Source of the DNA: Variovorax sp. SG517
Lineage (GTDB): Bacteria; Pseudomonadota; Gammaproteobacteria; Burkholderiales; Burkholderiaceae_C
Direction of reading: 5' to 3'
NCBI RefSeq assembly: GCF_013376045.1
Contig: NZ_JABMJG010000010.1
Coordinates: forward strand, 186,001 to 250,000
Length of the DNA stretch: 64,000 nucleotides
Notes under the pieces: generated by a model
Databases searched by the model: none
What the model saw: only the letters and a program-made list of their open reading frames with translations
What the model was told of the DNA's origin: nothing
Position numbers and translations under genes: made by a program
Part shown: piece by piece, positions 16,263 to 25,472 of the stretch
Position numbering within the stretch: the first letter of the stretch is position 1
Layout of the letters: the number at the start of each line of letters is the position of its first letter

Positions 16263-17795
16263 TTACCTGCGACGGTCGGCCTCGGTGCTCTCGTAGTACC
16301 GCGACTTGTCCTCGTACATCGCCCGGTCGGCCCGCTGCAGCGCGGTCTCCAGCGGCTCGTCGCCGTGGCAGGTGGCCAGGCCGATGGCCAGGCTCAGCGC
16401 GTGGCCGCTCTGGCCGGCGTGGAACTGGTTGTTCATTTCCAGCAGCGTGAGGATGCGCTCGCGCATCGCCTCGGCGCCGCGTTCGTCGGTCATGGGCAGC
16501 AGCACGGCGAACTCGTCGCCGCCGATGCGCGCGGGCCAGGCGGGCAGGTCGACGGCCTTGTCGAGCACCTCGCCCATGCGGCGCAGAAGGGTGTCGCCGG
16601 CGGCGTGGCCTTCCTGGTCGTTGACCTGCTTCAGGCCGTTGAGGTCGATGGCCACGATCGACACCGGCCACGGGCCCTTGCGCGAGAGGCGGTTGAGCTC
16701 CTCGGTGTAGTAGGTACGGTTGCACAGCTGCGTGAGCACGTCGTGCTTGCCGAGGTATTCGAGATACGCCTCGGCCTTCTTGCGCGCAGTGATGTCGACC
16801 AGCGAGACCAGCACCAGGTCCCAGGTGTCGAGCCGGTCGTCCTGCACCGCGAACTGCATGTGGATGTTGAGCACCTCGCCCGACAGCGAGTAGTTGAGCA
16901 CCTCGCGGTGCTGCACCGTCTTGCCGTTCCACAGGTCCTGCAGCTGCTCGGCGAAGGACTCGCGCATCTCGTCGCGGAAGATGCGCGGCAGGCTGCCCAG
17001 CAGCGTTTGCAGGTCGGGCGCGCCGAACATGCGCAGCGTCTCGTGGTTGACGTCGATCACGCGGATCTCCTGCATGCAGCGCGTGACGAAGTCGGGGTGC
17101 ACCTTGATGAAGGTGGCGAAGTCGGTGATGCCGCGCGCGCGCAGCGTCTCCATGAGCGAGCGCACCGCGCTGAAGTCTTCCACCCACAGCGACACCGGCG
17201 AGCGGTCGAACAGGCTGCGCGCGTAGATGGCGCTCTCGTCGCGCAGGCGCTGCGCGGCCACGCGCTCGGTGACGTCGTCGAGCGCCACGAGCACGCGGCT
17301 CCAGCTGTCTTCGTAGCCGGGCAGCACGCGGGCGCGCACGCGCACGTCGAGCCGGCGGCCGTCGAGCGCGTAGTTGACGGTTTCGCTCTCGAAGCTGAGC
17401 TGGCCGCGCCAGAGCTGGTCGAGCTCGTGCACCACGGTGGCCGACATGTCGCCGCGGAACACGCGGTCGAGCGCGCCCAGCAGGGTCTGCTCGCTGTCGG
17501 CGCCGAAGAGCTTGAGCGTGTGCTGGTTGACCCGCAGCACCTTCAGCAGCGCCATGCAGTCGCTGATCCGCTGCGGATCGGCCTGCAGGTGCGCCACCAG
17601 GTCGGTGATGCCCTCGGCGCGCCAGCCGTCGAGCTTGCGCTTGAGGTCGCCGTAGTCCTCGATCCAGAGGGAGACCGGCGCCAGGTCGAACATGGCGTCG
17701 AGGTCGCCGGCGGCGGAGGGTGGAACCGGCGTGGAGCCGGAGGTGGCGGCGGGCAGGGCCATCGATGGAGCTTTCGTGGAAGAGGCTGCAGCCAT
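16263..17795 (-). CDS. PAS-GGDEF diguanylate cyclase
   Basis: This 510-residue protein makes cyclic di-GMP. The C-terminal GGDEF domain carries an intact RIGGDEF active site at 425-429; no RxxD inhibitory site is seen in the usual place just before it. The N-terminal part is a tandem duplication of a PAS-like module: DLAPVSLWIEDY (about 38-49) and DRSPVSLWVEDF recur about 155 residues apart, each followed by matching EGITDL / RGITDF, NQHTLKLFGA / NHETLRMFGA segments. There is no membrane segment, so sensing is cytoplasmic. The start at 17795 is uncertain because no good ribosome site is visible; 17762 is an alternative. It converges with the LysR gene, 12 bases away. Confidence 0.9.
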   Translation of the reverse strand: MAAASSTKAPSMALPAATSGSTPVPPSAAGDLDAMFDLAPVSLWIEDYGDLKRKLDGWRAEGITDLVAHLQADPQRISDCMALLKVLRVNQHTLKLFGADSEQTLLGALDRVFRGDMSATVVHELDQLWRGQLSFESETVNYALDGRRLDVRVRARVLPGYEDSWSRVLVALDDVTERVAAQRLRDESAIYARSLFDRSPVSLWVEDFSAVRSLMETLRARGITDFATFIKVHPDFVTRCMQEIRVIDVNHETLRMFGAPDLQTLLGSLPRIFRDEMRESFAEQLQDLWNGKTVQHREVLNYSLSGEVLNIHMQFAVQDDRLDTWDLVLVSLVDITARKKAEAYLEYLGKHDVLTQLCNRTYYTEELNRLSRKGPWPVSIVAIDLNGLKQVNDQEGHAAGDTLLRRMGEVLDKAVDLPAWPARIGGDEFAVLLPMTDERGAEAMRERILTLLEMNNQFHAGQSGHALSLAIGLATCHGDEPLETALQRADRAMYEDKSRYYESTEADRRR

Positions 17796-17860
17796 TGCTG
17801 GCGGATGCCGGCGAAACGAGGTCTTAATTATTAACTGTTGCCGATCCGGACCATTCCGGC

Positions 17861-18463
17861 TCAGCGGCTGTAGAGGCCGACCACGCTCTGGCCGCCCAGC
17901 GAGCGGCCCTTGAGCGCGGCCAGCAGTGCGTCGCGGCCCAGGCCGGCCGGCAGGCTGCCCGGCGCGACCTCGGTGGCGATCACGGTCACCACGTAGTGGT
18001 GCGGCCGGTCGCCCGCCGGCGGGCACATGCCGCGGTAGGCGGGCGTGCCGGCCACGTTCGGGCCCATGGTGAAGTCGAAGTTCGAACCCGCCGCTCCTTC
18101 GCCTGCCTTGAGCTCGCCGCGCTCGGCCGCGATGTTGTAGGCCACCCAGTGCGACACGCCGAGGCCAGCTGCGCCGTCGGGGTCGAACACGAGCACCGCG
18201 ACCGACTTCGTCTTGGCCGGCAGGTTGCTCCAGGCCACCGGCGGCGAGATGTTCTTGCCGCCGCAGTCGCCAACTCCCGCGTGTTCGGCCGGAATGGTGC
18301 CGTTGTCGCTGAACGCACTGGACGTGACCTTCATGCCCGTGGAGCCCTTGCCCACGGGCGAGGACATGCCCGCGCAGCCCGCCAGGAGGCCGGCCAGGGC
18401 GAGCGCCGCGGCCGGCAGGGCCGCATGCGGGAGAGTGCGGAATCGGTTGATGCAGTTGCGCAT
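17861..18463 (-). CDS. YbhB/YbcL-type PEBP lipoprotein
   Basis: The 200-residue protein has a lipoprotein signal ending in the lipobox LLAGC (Cys at about 29). The mature domain is a phosphatidylethanolamine-binding (Raf kinase inhibitor-like) fold: VLVFDPDG (about 91-98), GVSHWVAYNI (about 102-111) and the late YRGMCPPAGDRPHHYVVTVIA segment form the ligand pocket. The bacterial family binds small anionic ligands; no enzyme activity is established. It is 65 bases upstream of the GGDEF gene on the same strand but probably independent. Family confidence is high, role unknown. Confidence 0.92.
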   Translation of the reverse strand: MRNCINRFRTLPHAALPAAALALAGLLAGCAGMSSPVGKGSTGMKVTSSAFSDNGTIPAEHAGVGDCGGKNISPPVAWSNLPAKTKSVAVLVFDPDGAAGLGVSHWVAYNIAAERGELKAGEGAAGSNFDFTMGPNVAGTPAYRGMCPPAGDRPHHYVVTVIATEVAPGSLPAGLGRDALLAALKGRSLGGQSVVGLYSR

Positions 18464-18514
18464 GTCTTCTTTCTCCTGGATGGTTGTCCTGTTCTGGCTT
18501 GTCTTTTCTTCTCT

Positions 18515-18853
18515 TCAGCCGGCGGCGCCGGCCCACACGCTGCCGTCGGCCTTCTCGTGCACGGCCACCGGCGTGAGGCGCGCGCCGCGGCAGGGGCCGC
18601 CGACGCACTTGCCGGTGTCGGGCTCGAAGATGGCACCGTGCCGCGCGCACATCAGGAAGCGGCCTGAACTTTCCAGCACCTGGCCTTCGAAATCAAGCGG
18701 GCCGCCCGCATGGGGGCACTGGTTGAGATAGCCGTACACGCCGCCTTGCCAGCGCACGGCGAAGGCCTGGGCGCCGTCGGGCGCGGTGAAGATGGCGGCC
18801 AGGCCGCCCTCGGCCAGTGTCGGGGCGATCGGGTGGGGCTCGGTCGTATTCAT
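18515..18853 (-). CDS. Rieske [2Fe-2S] ferredoxin-like protein
   Basis: A 112-residue stand-alone Rieske protein. The cluster ligands are complete: Cys46-Pro-His48 and Cys69-Ala-Arg-His72, inside NQCPHAGGPL and LMCARHGAIFEP. The start at 18853 (MNTTEPHPIAP) is preferred to a longer frame whose extra residues overlap the divergent promoter. Such short Rieske proteins act as electron carriers for oxygenases or are of unknown use. No oxygenase gene is adjacent. It is read away from the ureidoglycolate lyase gene, 127 bases apart. Confidence 0.9.
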   Translation of the reverse strand: MNTTEPHPIAPTLAEGGLAAIFTAPDGAQAFAVRWQGGVYGYLNQCPHAGGPLDFEGQVLESSGRFLMCARHGAIFEPDTGKCVGGPCRGARLTPVAVHEKADGSVWAGAAG

Positions 18854-18980
18854 GCCGGTGCCTGCATTCGTCGTTGTCGTCGTTTGCGAAGCGAACAGTA
18901 TCTCCTGCGCGCCGGTGTCGGGCAGTCTGCCCGGCCGATCTCGCGTAGGCGAACGGCACGCTTTCTGCTGCAATGGCCGG

Positions 18981-19502
18981 ATGAACGATGTTTCCCCGAC
19001 CGCCGCCGAGGTGCTGGTGGCGCAGCCGCTGACTCCAGTGGCCTTCGCGCCCTACGGCACCGTGATCGCGGCGCCCGCCGGCGAAGGCAGGTCCATCAAC
19101 GGCGGCAATGCGCAACGCTTCGACTTGCTCGACGACCTGCAGCTCGACGCCGAAGGCGGCAGGCCGATGCTCGCGCTGTTCCGCGCGCAGGCACGGCGCT
19201 TTCCTCACGAGGTGCTGGAGATGGAGCGGCATGCGCTCGGCAGCCAGACCTTCGTGCCGCTCGGAGAAAGACGCTTCGTGATCGTGGTCGCCCCCGCGGG
19301 CGAAGCACCCACGTCGGCACGGCAGCTCGCGGCCTTCATCACCGACGGGCGCCAGGGCGTGGTGCTTGCGCCCGGCACCTGGCATCACGCGCTGCTGGCG
19401 ATGGATGCTGGCGACTTCGCGGTGATCGAGCGCGCGGGCGGCGGCGGCGTCGACTGCGATGTCTGCCTGCTGCGGGAGCCGGGCAGCGTGCAACTGGCGT
19501 AG
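18981..19502 (+). CDS. allA: Ureidoglycolate lyase
   Basis: The 173-residue cupin-fold protein matches ureidoglycolate lyase, which splits ureidoglycolate into glyoxylate and urea in purine (allantoin) breakdown. Diagnostic segments are LTPVAFAPYGTVI near the N-terminus, MERHALGSQTFVPLGERRFVIVVAP in the middle (about 83-107), and APGTWHHALLAM near residue 130. The start at 18981 gives the expected length; the longer frame from 18786 would overlap the Rieske gene. No other allantoin genes lie next to it, so it appears as an isolated gene, though a purine-like deaminase cluster is found 29 kb away. Confidence 0.88.
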   Translation: MNDVSPTAAEVLVAQPLTPVAFAPYGTVIAAPAGEGRSINGGNAQRFDLLDDLQLDAEGGRPMLALFRAQARRFPHEVLEMERHALGSQTFVPLGERRFVIVVAPAGEAPTSARQLAAFITDGRQGVVLAPGTWHHALLAMDAGDFAVIERAGGGGVDCDVCLLREPGSVQLA

Positions 19503-19521
19503 GTGACGACGCAGAAATCGA

Positions 19522-20271
19522 CTAAAGGGTGCCGCCTTCAGGCCAGTGGGCCCAATGGGTGTTCGGGGTGAGTTCTGGCCGGTAGTGCGTTGTGTCGCCG
19601 GTCGTCAGCACCTTGACCAACTGCTGGAACGTGGCCGAGTTGCCGGGTCGGCATTTTTCATCAACGACATTGGGGTGATGCCACTCTTCGAGTTGCAAGA
19701 TCTGTTGCATCTCCGGTCGTACATTGGCTCGACGCTCAACTGCGTTGGCCAGAACATCTTCGCGGTGGGTAGCTGCGAGGATGCGGCAGAGTTCGAAGGT
19801 GTGAAGTCGGCGCTCATCCAGGGGAAGTATCAGGTGGGAGCTGCAATCCGCGACGGTAGGGCACGGGATCGATCGGCCTCGCAAGGTCAATCGGTGCTTG
19901 CCGCTGGCGGCAACCCACTCGAGGTTTTCAGCATCCTGCCATCCACCTTCCTCGATGGGAAAGATGAAGCGCGACTCGTTGTTCGGGTTGCGTGCGAGAT
20001 AGTCGTCGTAGGCCTTCCGGTTGATGTAGTCAGTTTCCGGAGTGCGGTCATGCAGGCGACTGGCGAAGGTATGCACGTGCGTATCGGGAATGCCAGACCT
20101 CGGCGAGAAGCCGAACACTTCAATGACCATGGCCCAGTCCTGCGGCGACCGGTACAGAGACATGCGAGTGGCTGCGAGGTAGACATAGCCGTTGTCCAGC
20201 ATAGGGAACACATAGTTCTCGCAACACTGGTCGAGGATGGAAAGGATATTGGCTTCTTGCCAGTTCAGCAT
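19522..20271 (-). CDS. Uncharacterised protein (possibly DUF7003)
   Basis: A 249-residue soluble protein of unknown function, without a signal peptide or membrane segment. It begins MLNWQEANILSILDQCCENY and has a striking aromatic-rich stretch, MLDNGYVYLAATRMSLYRS, followed by VIEVFGFSPRSG and FIFPIEEGGW. I recall similar sequences under the DUF7003 label, but cannot confirm it. The base composition is somewhat less GC-rich than its neighbours. It converges with allA with a 19-base gap and lies 68 bases downstream of the amidase gene; it could be the end of that operon or stand alone. Confidence 0.82.
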   Translation of the reverse strand: MLNWQEANILSILDQCCENYVFPMLDNGYVYLAATRMSLYRSPQDWAMVIEVFGFSPRSGIPDTHVHTFASRLHDRTPETDYINRKAYDDYLARNPNNESRFIFPIEEGGWQDAENLEWVAASGKHRLTLRGRSIPCPTVADCSSHLILPLDERRLHTFELCRILAATHREDVLANAVERRANVRPEMQQILQLEEWHHPNVVDEKCRPGNSATFQQLVKVLTTGDTTHYRPELTPNTHWAHWPEGGTL

Positions 20272-20339
20272 GAGTGCTCCAGAGCCCGGTGCGGGCTTCG
20301 GAGCGACTGTAGCGGCTGCGGGCAGACGCCGCGACGGCC

Positions 20340-21518
20340 TCAGCCCGCGATGCGCTGCGCCAGCGCGACCAGCGACCGGTCCGACCCCGCCGGCCCGAGC
20401 AGCGAGATGCCCAGCGGCGCGCCGTCGCGCGAGGCTAGCGGCATCGACAGCTGCGGAAAGCCAGCCAGCCCCGCGATGCACAGCATGCGGATCGCGCGGT
20501 TGCGGTAGTCCTCCAGCGCTGCCTCGCTGTCGCTGCGCAGCGGGGCGATGTCGGGCATGGTCGGCATCAGCAGTACGCCGTCGCTGCCGAGCAGCGAAGC
20601 CAGATGCGTGCGGAACGCGGTGCGGAAGACACGCGCCGCATTCACCTGCGCATCGGTGACTTCGCGCGACCATGCAAAGCGCTCGGCCACGCCCGGCCCC
20701 AGCGGCGGGGCGTAGCGTTCGATGAGCGGGCCGTCGGTGAGCCAGGCTTCGCGCGATTGCAGGTAACGGAAGTTCCAGTACATCGCGTCGAAGGACTCCA
20801 TCGCCACCTCGATGCCCTTGGCAGGGCCTAGCACGCCCTGCACGCGGTCGGCCGCGCCCTTCAGCGCGTCGGCCGCCGCCGGCACGGCCAGCGCCCAGAC
20901 ATCGTCGGGGCGCAGCAGCCGCACGCGATCGGGCAGCGGTTCGGCATCGGCGCCCAGCAGCACGTCGGCCACGCGCGCGAAGGTGCCGATGTCGCGCGCG
21001 AACCAGCCGCAAGTGTCGAAGCTGGGCGCGAGGTCGAGCGCGCCTTCGAGGCTCACTCGGCCGTGCGTGGGACGCAGCCCGTACAGGCCGCAGTGATTGG
21101 CCGGCGCGCGCACCGAGCCGCCGGTGTCGGTGCCCAGCGCGAAGTCACACAGATGCGACGACACGGCCGATGCCGAGCCCGACGAACTGCCGCCGGTGAT
21201 GCGGTCTTTGGCGGCGCCGTTGATGGGCGCGCCGAAGTGCGCGTTGTTGCCGTTCATCGAGAAAGCGAGCTCGTCGGTCACCGTCTTGCCGGCGAAACGC
21301 GCGCCCGCATCGAGCAGCTTCTGCACGGTGGGCGCGGTGCGCGTCTTGATGCCCGACATCGCCAGCACGATCGGGTTGCCGCCGCCCGTGGGGTAGCCGG
21401 CCACGTCGAACAGGTCTTTCGCGGCAAAGCTCAGGTCGGCCAGCGGGCCGGTCGTGGCGCGGGCCACTGGCGCATCAGGGTACGGAACGAAGGCGTGGGC
21501 GGGGTCGTGCAGGGGCAT
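20340..21518 (-). CDS. Amidase (amidase-signature family)
   Basis: This 392-residue hydrolase of the amidase-signature family cleaves a small amide to acid and ammonia. The Ser-cisSer-Lys triad is visible: Lys33 in SFAAKDLFDVAG, and the serines in RITGGSSSGSASAV (about 106-119) and GTDTGGSVRAPA (about 129-140). It is shorter than the 470-500 residues of GatA-like members, in line with small substrate amidases. It lies 27 bases after the last ABC transporter gene, so it is probably the terminal gene of that operon and acts on the imported compound in the cytoplasm. Confidence 0.92.
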   Translation of the reverse strand: MPLHDPAHAFVPYPDAPVARATTGPLADLSFAAKDLFDVAGYPTGGGNPIVLAMSGIKTRTAPTVQKLLDAGARFAGKTVTDELAFSMNGNNAHFGAPINGAAKDRITGGSSSGSASAVSSHLCDFALGTDTGGSVRAPANHCGLYGLRPTHGRVSLEGALDLAPSFDTCGWFARDIGTFARVADVLLGADAEPLPDRVRLLRPDDVWALAVPAAADALKGAADRVQGVLGPAKGIEVAMESFDAMYWNFRYLQSREAWLTDGPLIERYAPPLGPGVAERFAWSREVTDAQVNAARVFRTAFRTHLASLLGSDGVLLMPTMPDIAPLRSDSEAALEDYRNRAIRMLCIAGLAGFPQLSMPLASRDGAPLGISLLGPAGSDRSLVALAQRIAG

Positions 21519-21545
21519 GGCGATGGGCGATGAAACTTGAGGTTG

Positions 21546-22549
21546 TCAGGCGACGAGCACCGGCGCAATGGCCGCGGCCGCGTCGGTGTGGATGCAGCGT
21601 GCGCGGTGGTTCGGGGCAAGCTCGACCACCGGCGGCTGCGCCGCGCGGCAGGGGTCGCTCGCGAGCGCGCAGCGTTCGGCGAAGGCGCAGCCGGGCGGCA
21701 GCGCCGACAGATCGGGTGGAGCGCCGCCGATGGTTTCCAGCCGCGTGCCGCGCGCCAGCGCGCCGTGCGCGCGGCTCTTGAGCAGCGCGATGGTGTACGG
21801 ATGGCGCGGCGAGCGGATCAGCTCGCGCGCAGTGCCTTCCTCGACGATGCGCCCCGCATACATCACGGCGATGCGGTCGGCCACCTCGACGGCGGCGCCG
21901 ATGTCGTGCGTGACGAAGATCACCGAGAGGCCCAGGTCGCGCTGCAGCTCGCGCAGCAGCAGCAGGATCTGGATCTGCACCGTGGCGTCGAGCGCGGTGG
22001 TGGGCTCGTCGGCCAGCAGCAGCTGGGGCTTGCAGGCAAGTGCCAGCGCGATCATGGCGCGCTGGCGCATGCCGCCCGACATCTCGTGCGGATAGGCCTG
22101 CAGGCGCCGCTCGGGGCTGGGAATGCGAACGCGCTCGAACAGCGCCAGCGCGCGTTGCTGCGCCTCGGCCTGGGTGACGGACTCATGCCGCCGGATCGAC
22201 TCGACGATCTGCGCGCCCACCGAGTACACCGGGTCGAGCGCCAGCAGCGGCTCCTGGAAGATCATCGACGCGACCTTGCCGCGGAAATCGGCCAGTTCGC
22301 GCTGCGACATGGCGAGCACGTCGCGGCCGGCCACCTGCACCGTGCCGCCCATGCGGGTGCGGCGCTCGGGGTGCAGGCGCAGCAGGGTGCGCATGGTCAC
22401 GCTCTTGCCGGAGCCCGACTCGCCGATCAGCGCGACGACCTCGCCGCGCTTCACTTCGAGGCTCACGCCGCTGACGGCATGCACCGGCTTGCGGCCGCCG
22501 CCGAAGGTGACGCTGAGGTCGCGCAGGCGGACCATGGGTTCGTCGCTGC

Positions 22550-22553
<4 letters not shown>
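21546..22553 (-). CDS. Dpp/Opp-type ABC transporter ATP-binding protein (DppD-like)
   Basis: A 335-residue nucleotide-binding subunit. It has Walker A GESGSGKS (about 38-45), ABC signature MSGGMRQR, Walker B LLLADEPTTALD and the switch histidine in FVTHDIGAA. The C-terminal oligopeptide-transporter extension (PPDLSALPPGCAFAERCALA...) contains the cysteine pattern of this subfamily. The true start is the ATG at 22553, which overlaps the stop of the DppF-like gene by four bases; the much longer open frame upstream is a shadow. It would form a heterodimer with the next subunit beneath the two permeases. Confidence 0.95.
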
Positions 22554-23596
<1,043 letters not shown>

Positions 23597-23599
23597 GCC

Positions 23600-24502
23600 T
23601 CAGCCCTTGTTGTCCATGGCGGTGCGCAGCCCGTCGGACAGGATGTTGAAGGAGATCGAGGTGACGAAGATCATCACGCCCGGCAGCGCCGCGACCCAGG
23701 GCTGCACGTAGATCGCGGTGCGCAGCGTGTTGAGCATCAGCCCCCACTCGGGCTCCGGCGGCTTCACGCCCAGGCCCAGGAACGACAGGCCCGAGGCCAG
23801 GATCATCGACACCGCGATCAGGCTGGTGGCGTACACGAAGATCGGCCCGAGCACGTTGCCCAGCACGTGCACCCGCACGATGGTGAAGGGCCCGGCGCCC
23901 GAGGCGCGCGCCGCCTCCACGTAGTCGCGGGTGCGCACCTGCGTGGTCACGCTCTCGGCCACCCGCGCGATCTGCGGAATGAAGACGATGGTCAGCGAGA
24001 TCAGCGAATTGACCACGCCCGCGCCCAGCGCGCCCGACAGCGCGATGGCCAGCAACACCGACGGGAAGGCGTAGAACACGTCGATGGTGCGCATGATGAG
24101 CGTGTTGGTCAGCCCGCCCGCGTAGCCCGCGACGATGCCGATGACCGTGCCCAGCACGAAGGCACACAGCACCGGCGTGATGCCGATGAAGAGCGACAGC
24201 CGCGCGCCGACGATGAGGCGCGAGAGCATGTCGCGGCCCAGCTCATCGCTGCCCAGCGGCAGGCCCTCGGTGCCGATGGGCTTGAGCCGCTTGAGCATCG
24301 ACGACTGGTACGGGTCCGACGGCGCGAGCCAGGGGCCGAAGATGGCGAGCGCGATCAGCAGCAGCACGACGACCGCCGCGCCGACGGCCACCGGGTCGCG
24401 CCGGAAACGAAGCCAGACCGAGGCCCAGTAGCCGCGCGAGCGCTGGGCGGGCAGCGGCTCGACGGCCGCGGCAACAGAGGAGGGGGCGAGCACGGAGGAC
24501 AT
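23600..24502 (-). CDS. ABC transporter permease (DppC-like)
   Basis: A 300-residue inner membrane permease. An N-terminal membrane helix (VAVGAAVVVLLLIALAIFGP, about 38-57) is followed by a periplasmic segment with LGSDELGRDMLSRLI, the typical DppC/OppC motif, and then the binding-protein-dependent transport domain with EAARASGAGPFTIVRVHVL as the cytoplasmic coupling (EAA) loop at about 200. It pairs with the DppB-like permease to form the channel. It lies 6 bases after that gene and 3 bases before the ATPase gene. Confidence 0.95.
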   Translation of the reverse strand: MSSVLAPSSVAAAVEPLPAQRSRGYWASVWLRFRRDPVAVGAAVVVLLLIALAIFGPWLAPSDPYQSSMLKRLKPIGTEGLPLGSDELGRDMLSRLIVGARLSLFIGITPVLCAFVLGTVIGIVAGYAGGLTNTLIMRTIDVFYAFPSVLLAIALSGALGAGVVNSLISLTIVFIPQIARVAESVTTQVRTRDYVEAARASGAGPFTIVRVHVLGNVLGPIFVYATSLIAVSMILASGLSFLGLGVKPPEPEWGLMLNTLRTAIYVQPWVAALPGVMIFVTSISFNILSDGLRTAMDNKG

Positions 24503-24508
24503 GGTCTT

Positions 24509-25462
24509 TCAGGCCCGGGCGATGCGCGGGTCCAGCAGGGTCTGCAGCACGTCGACCAGCAGGTTGAGCACGACGAAGAACAGCGCCAGCACGAGGATCG
24601 TGCCCTGCAGCAGCGGCAGGTCGCGCTGGAAGATGGCCGAGTTCAGCAGGAAGCCGGTGCCCGGCCAGGAGAACACCGTCTCGATGAGGATCGAGCCGCC
24701 GAGCAGGTAGCCCAGCTGCAGCCCCATCACCGCCAGCGCCGTGGGTGCGGCGTTCTTCACCATGTGGCGGAATACCCCGAGGTGCGTGAGCCCCTTCGCG
24801 CGCAGGCCGACGATGAACTCCTGCTCCAAGATCTCGGCCACCAGCGCCCGCACGGTGCGCGCGATGATGCCCATGGGGATCACCGACATCGTGACCGCGG
24901 GCAGCAGCAGGAACTGCAGGTGCGCCCAGTCCCAGGCCCAGTCGTCCGAGCCGCTGGGGCCCGCGCCGGTGGCCGGCAGCCACATGAGCTGCGAGGAGAA
25001 CACGATCACCATCACCATGCCCAGCCAGTAGTGCGGCACGCTCACGCCGAGCACGGAGAACATCGAGGCCAGCCGGTCGGGCCAGGAGCCGCGGAAGTAG
25101 CCCGCGACAAAGCCGAACAGGCTGCCCAGCACGAAGCCGATGAGCGTGGCCACCACCGCGAGCCGCAGCGTGTTGCCCACGGCGGTGAACACCTCGCCCG
25201 CCACCGCGCGGTTGCTCGCGATCGACACGCCCAGGTCGCCGTGCAGCGCGCGCCACAGCCACATCGCGAACTGCTCGGGCAGCGAGCGGTTGAAGCCGTA
25301 CAGCTCGCGCAGCTGCGCCTGCAGCTCGGCGGAGGCGTCGGGCGGCAGTATCGACACCAGCGGATCGCCCGGCGCGATGTGCACGAGCAGGAAGCACACG
25401 AGCGCCACGCCGATCATGATCGGCACGGCGTAGATCACGCGGCGCAGAAGGTAGGCGAGCAT
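24509..25462 (-). CDS. ABC transporter permease (DppB-like)
   Basis: A 317-residue inner membrane permease with the DppB/OppB N-terminus (MLAYLLRRVIYAVPIMIGV) and the following FLLVHIAPGDPLVSILPP motif. The coupling loop is at about 210 (EFIVGLRAKGLTHLGVFRH), and the C-terminal DPRIARA end is usual for the family. It is translated 10 bases after the substrate-binding protein and 6 bases before the DppC-like permease, as in standard peptide-importer operons. Confidence 0.95.
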   Translation of the reverse strand: MLAYLLRRVIYAVPIMIGVALVCFLLVHIAPGDPLVSILPPDASAELQAQLRELYGFNRSLPEQFAMWLWRALHGDLGVSIASNRAVAGEVFTAVGNTLRLAVVATLIGFVLGSLFGFVAGYFRGSWPDRLASMFSVLGVSVPHYWLGMVMVIVFSSQLMWLPATGAGPSGSDDWAWDWAHLQFLLLPAVTMSVIPMGIIARTVRALVAEILEQEFIVGLRAKGLTHLGVFRHMVKNAAPTALAVMGLQLGYLLGGSILIETVFSWPGTGFLLNSAIFQRDLPLLQGTILVLALFFVVLNLLVDVLQTLLDPRIARA

Positions 25463-25472
25463 CGGGGGCTCG

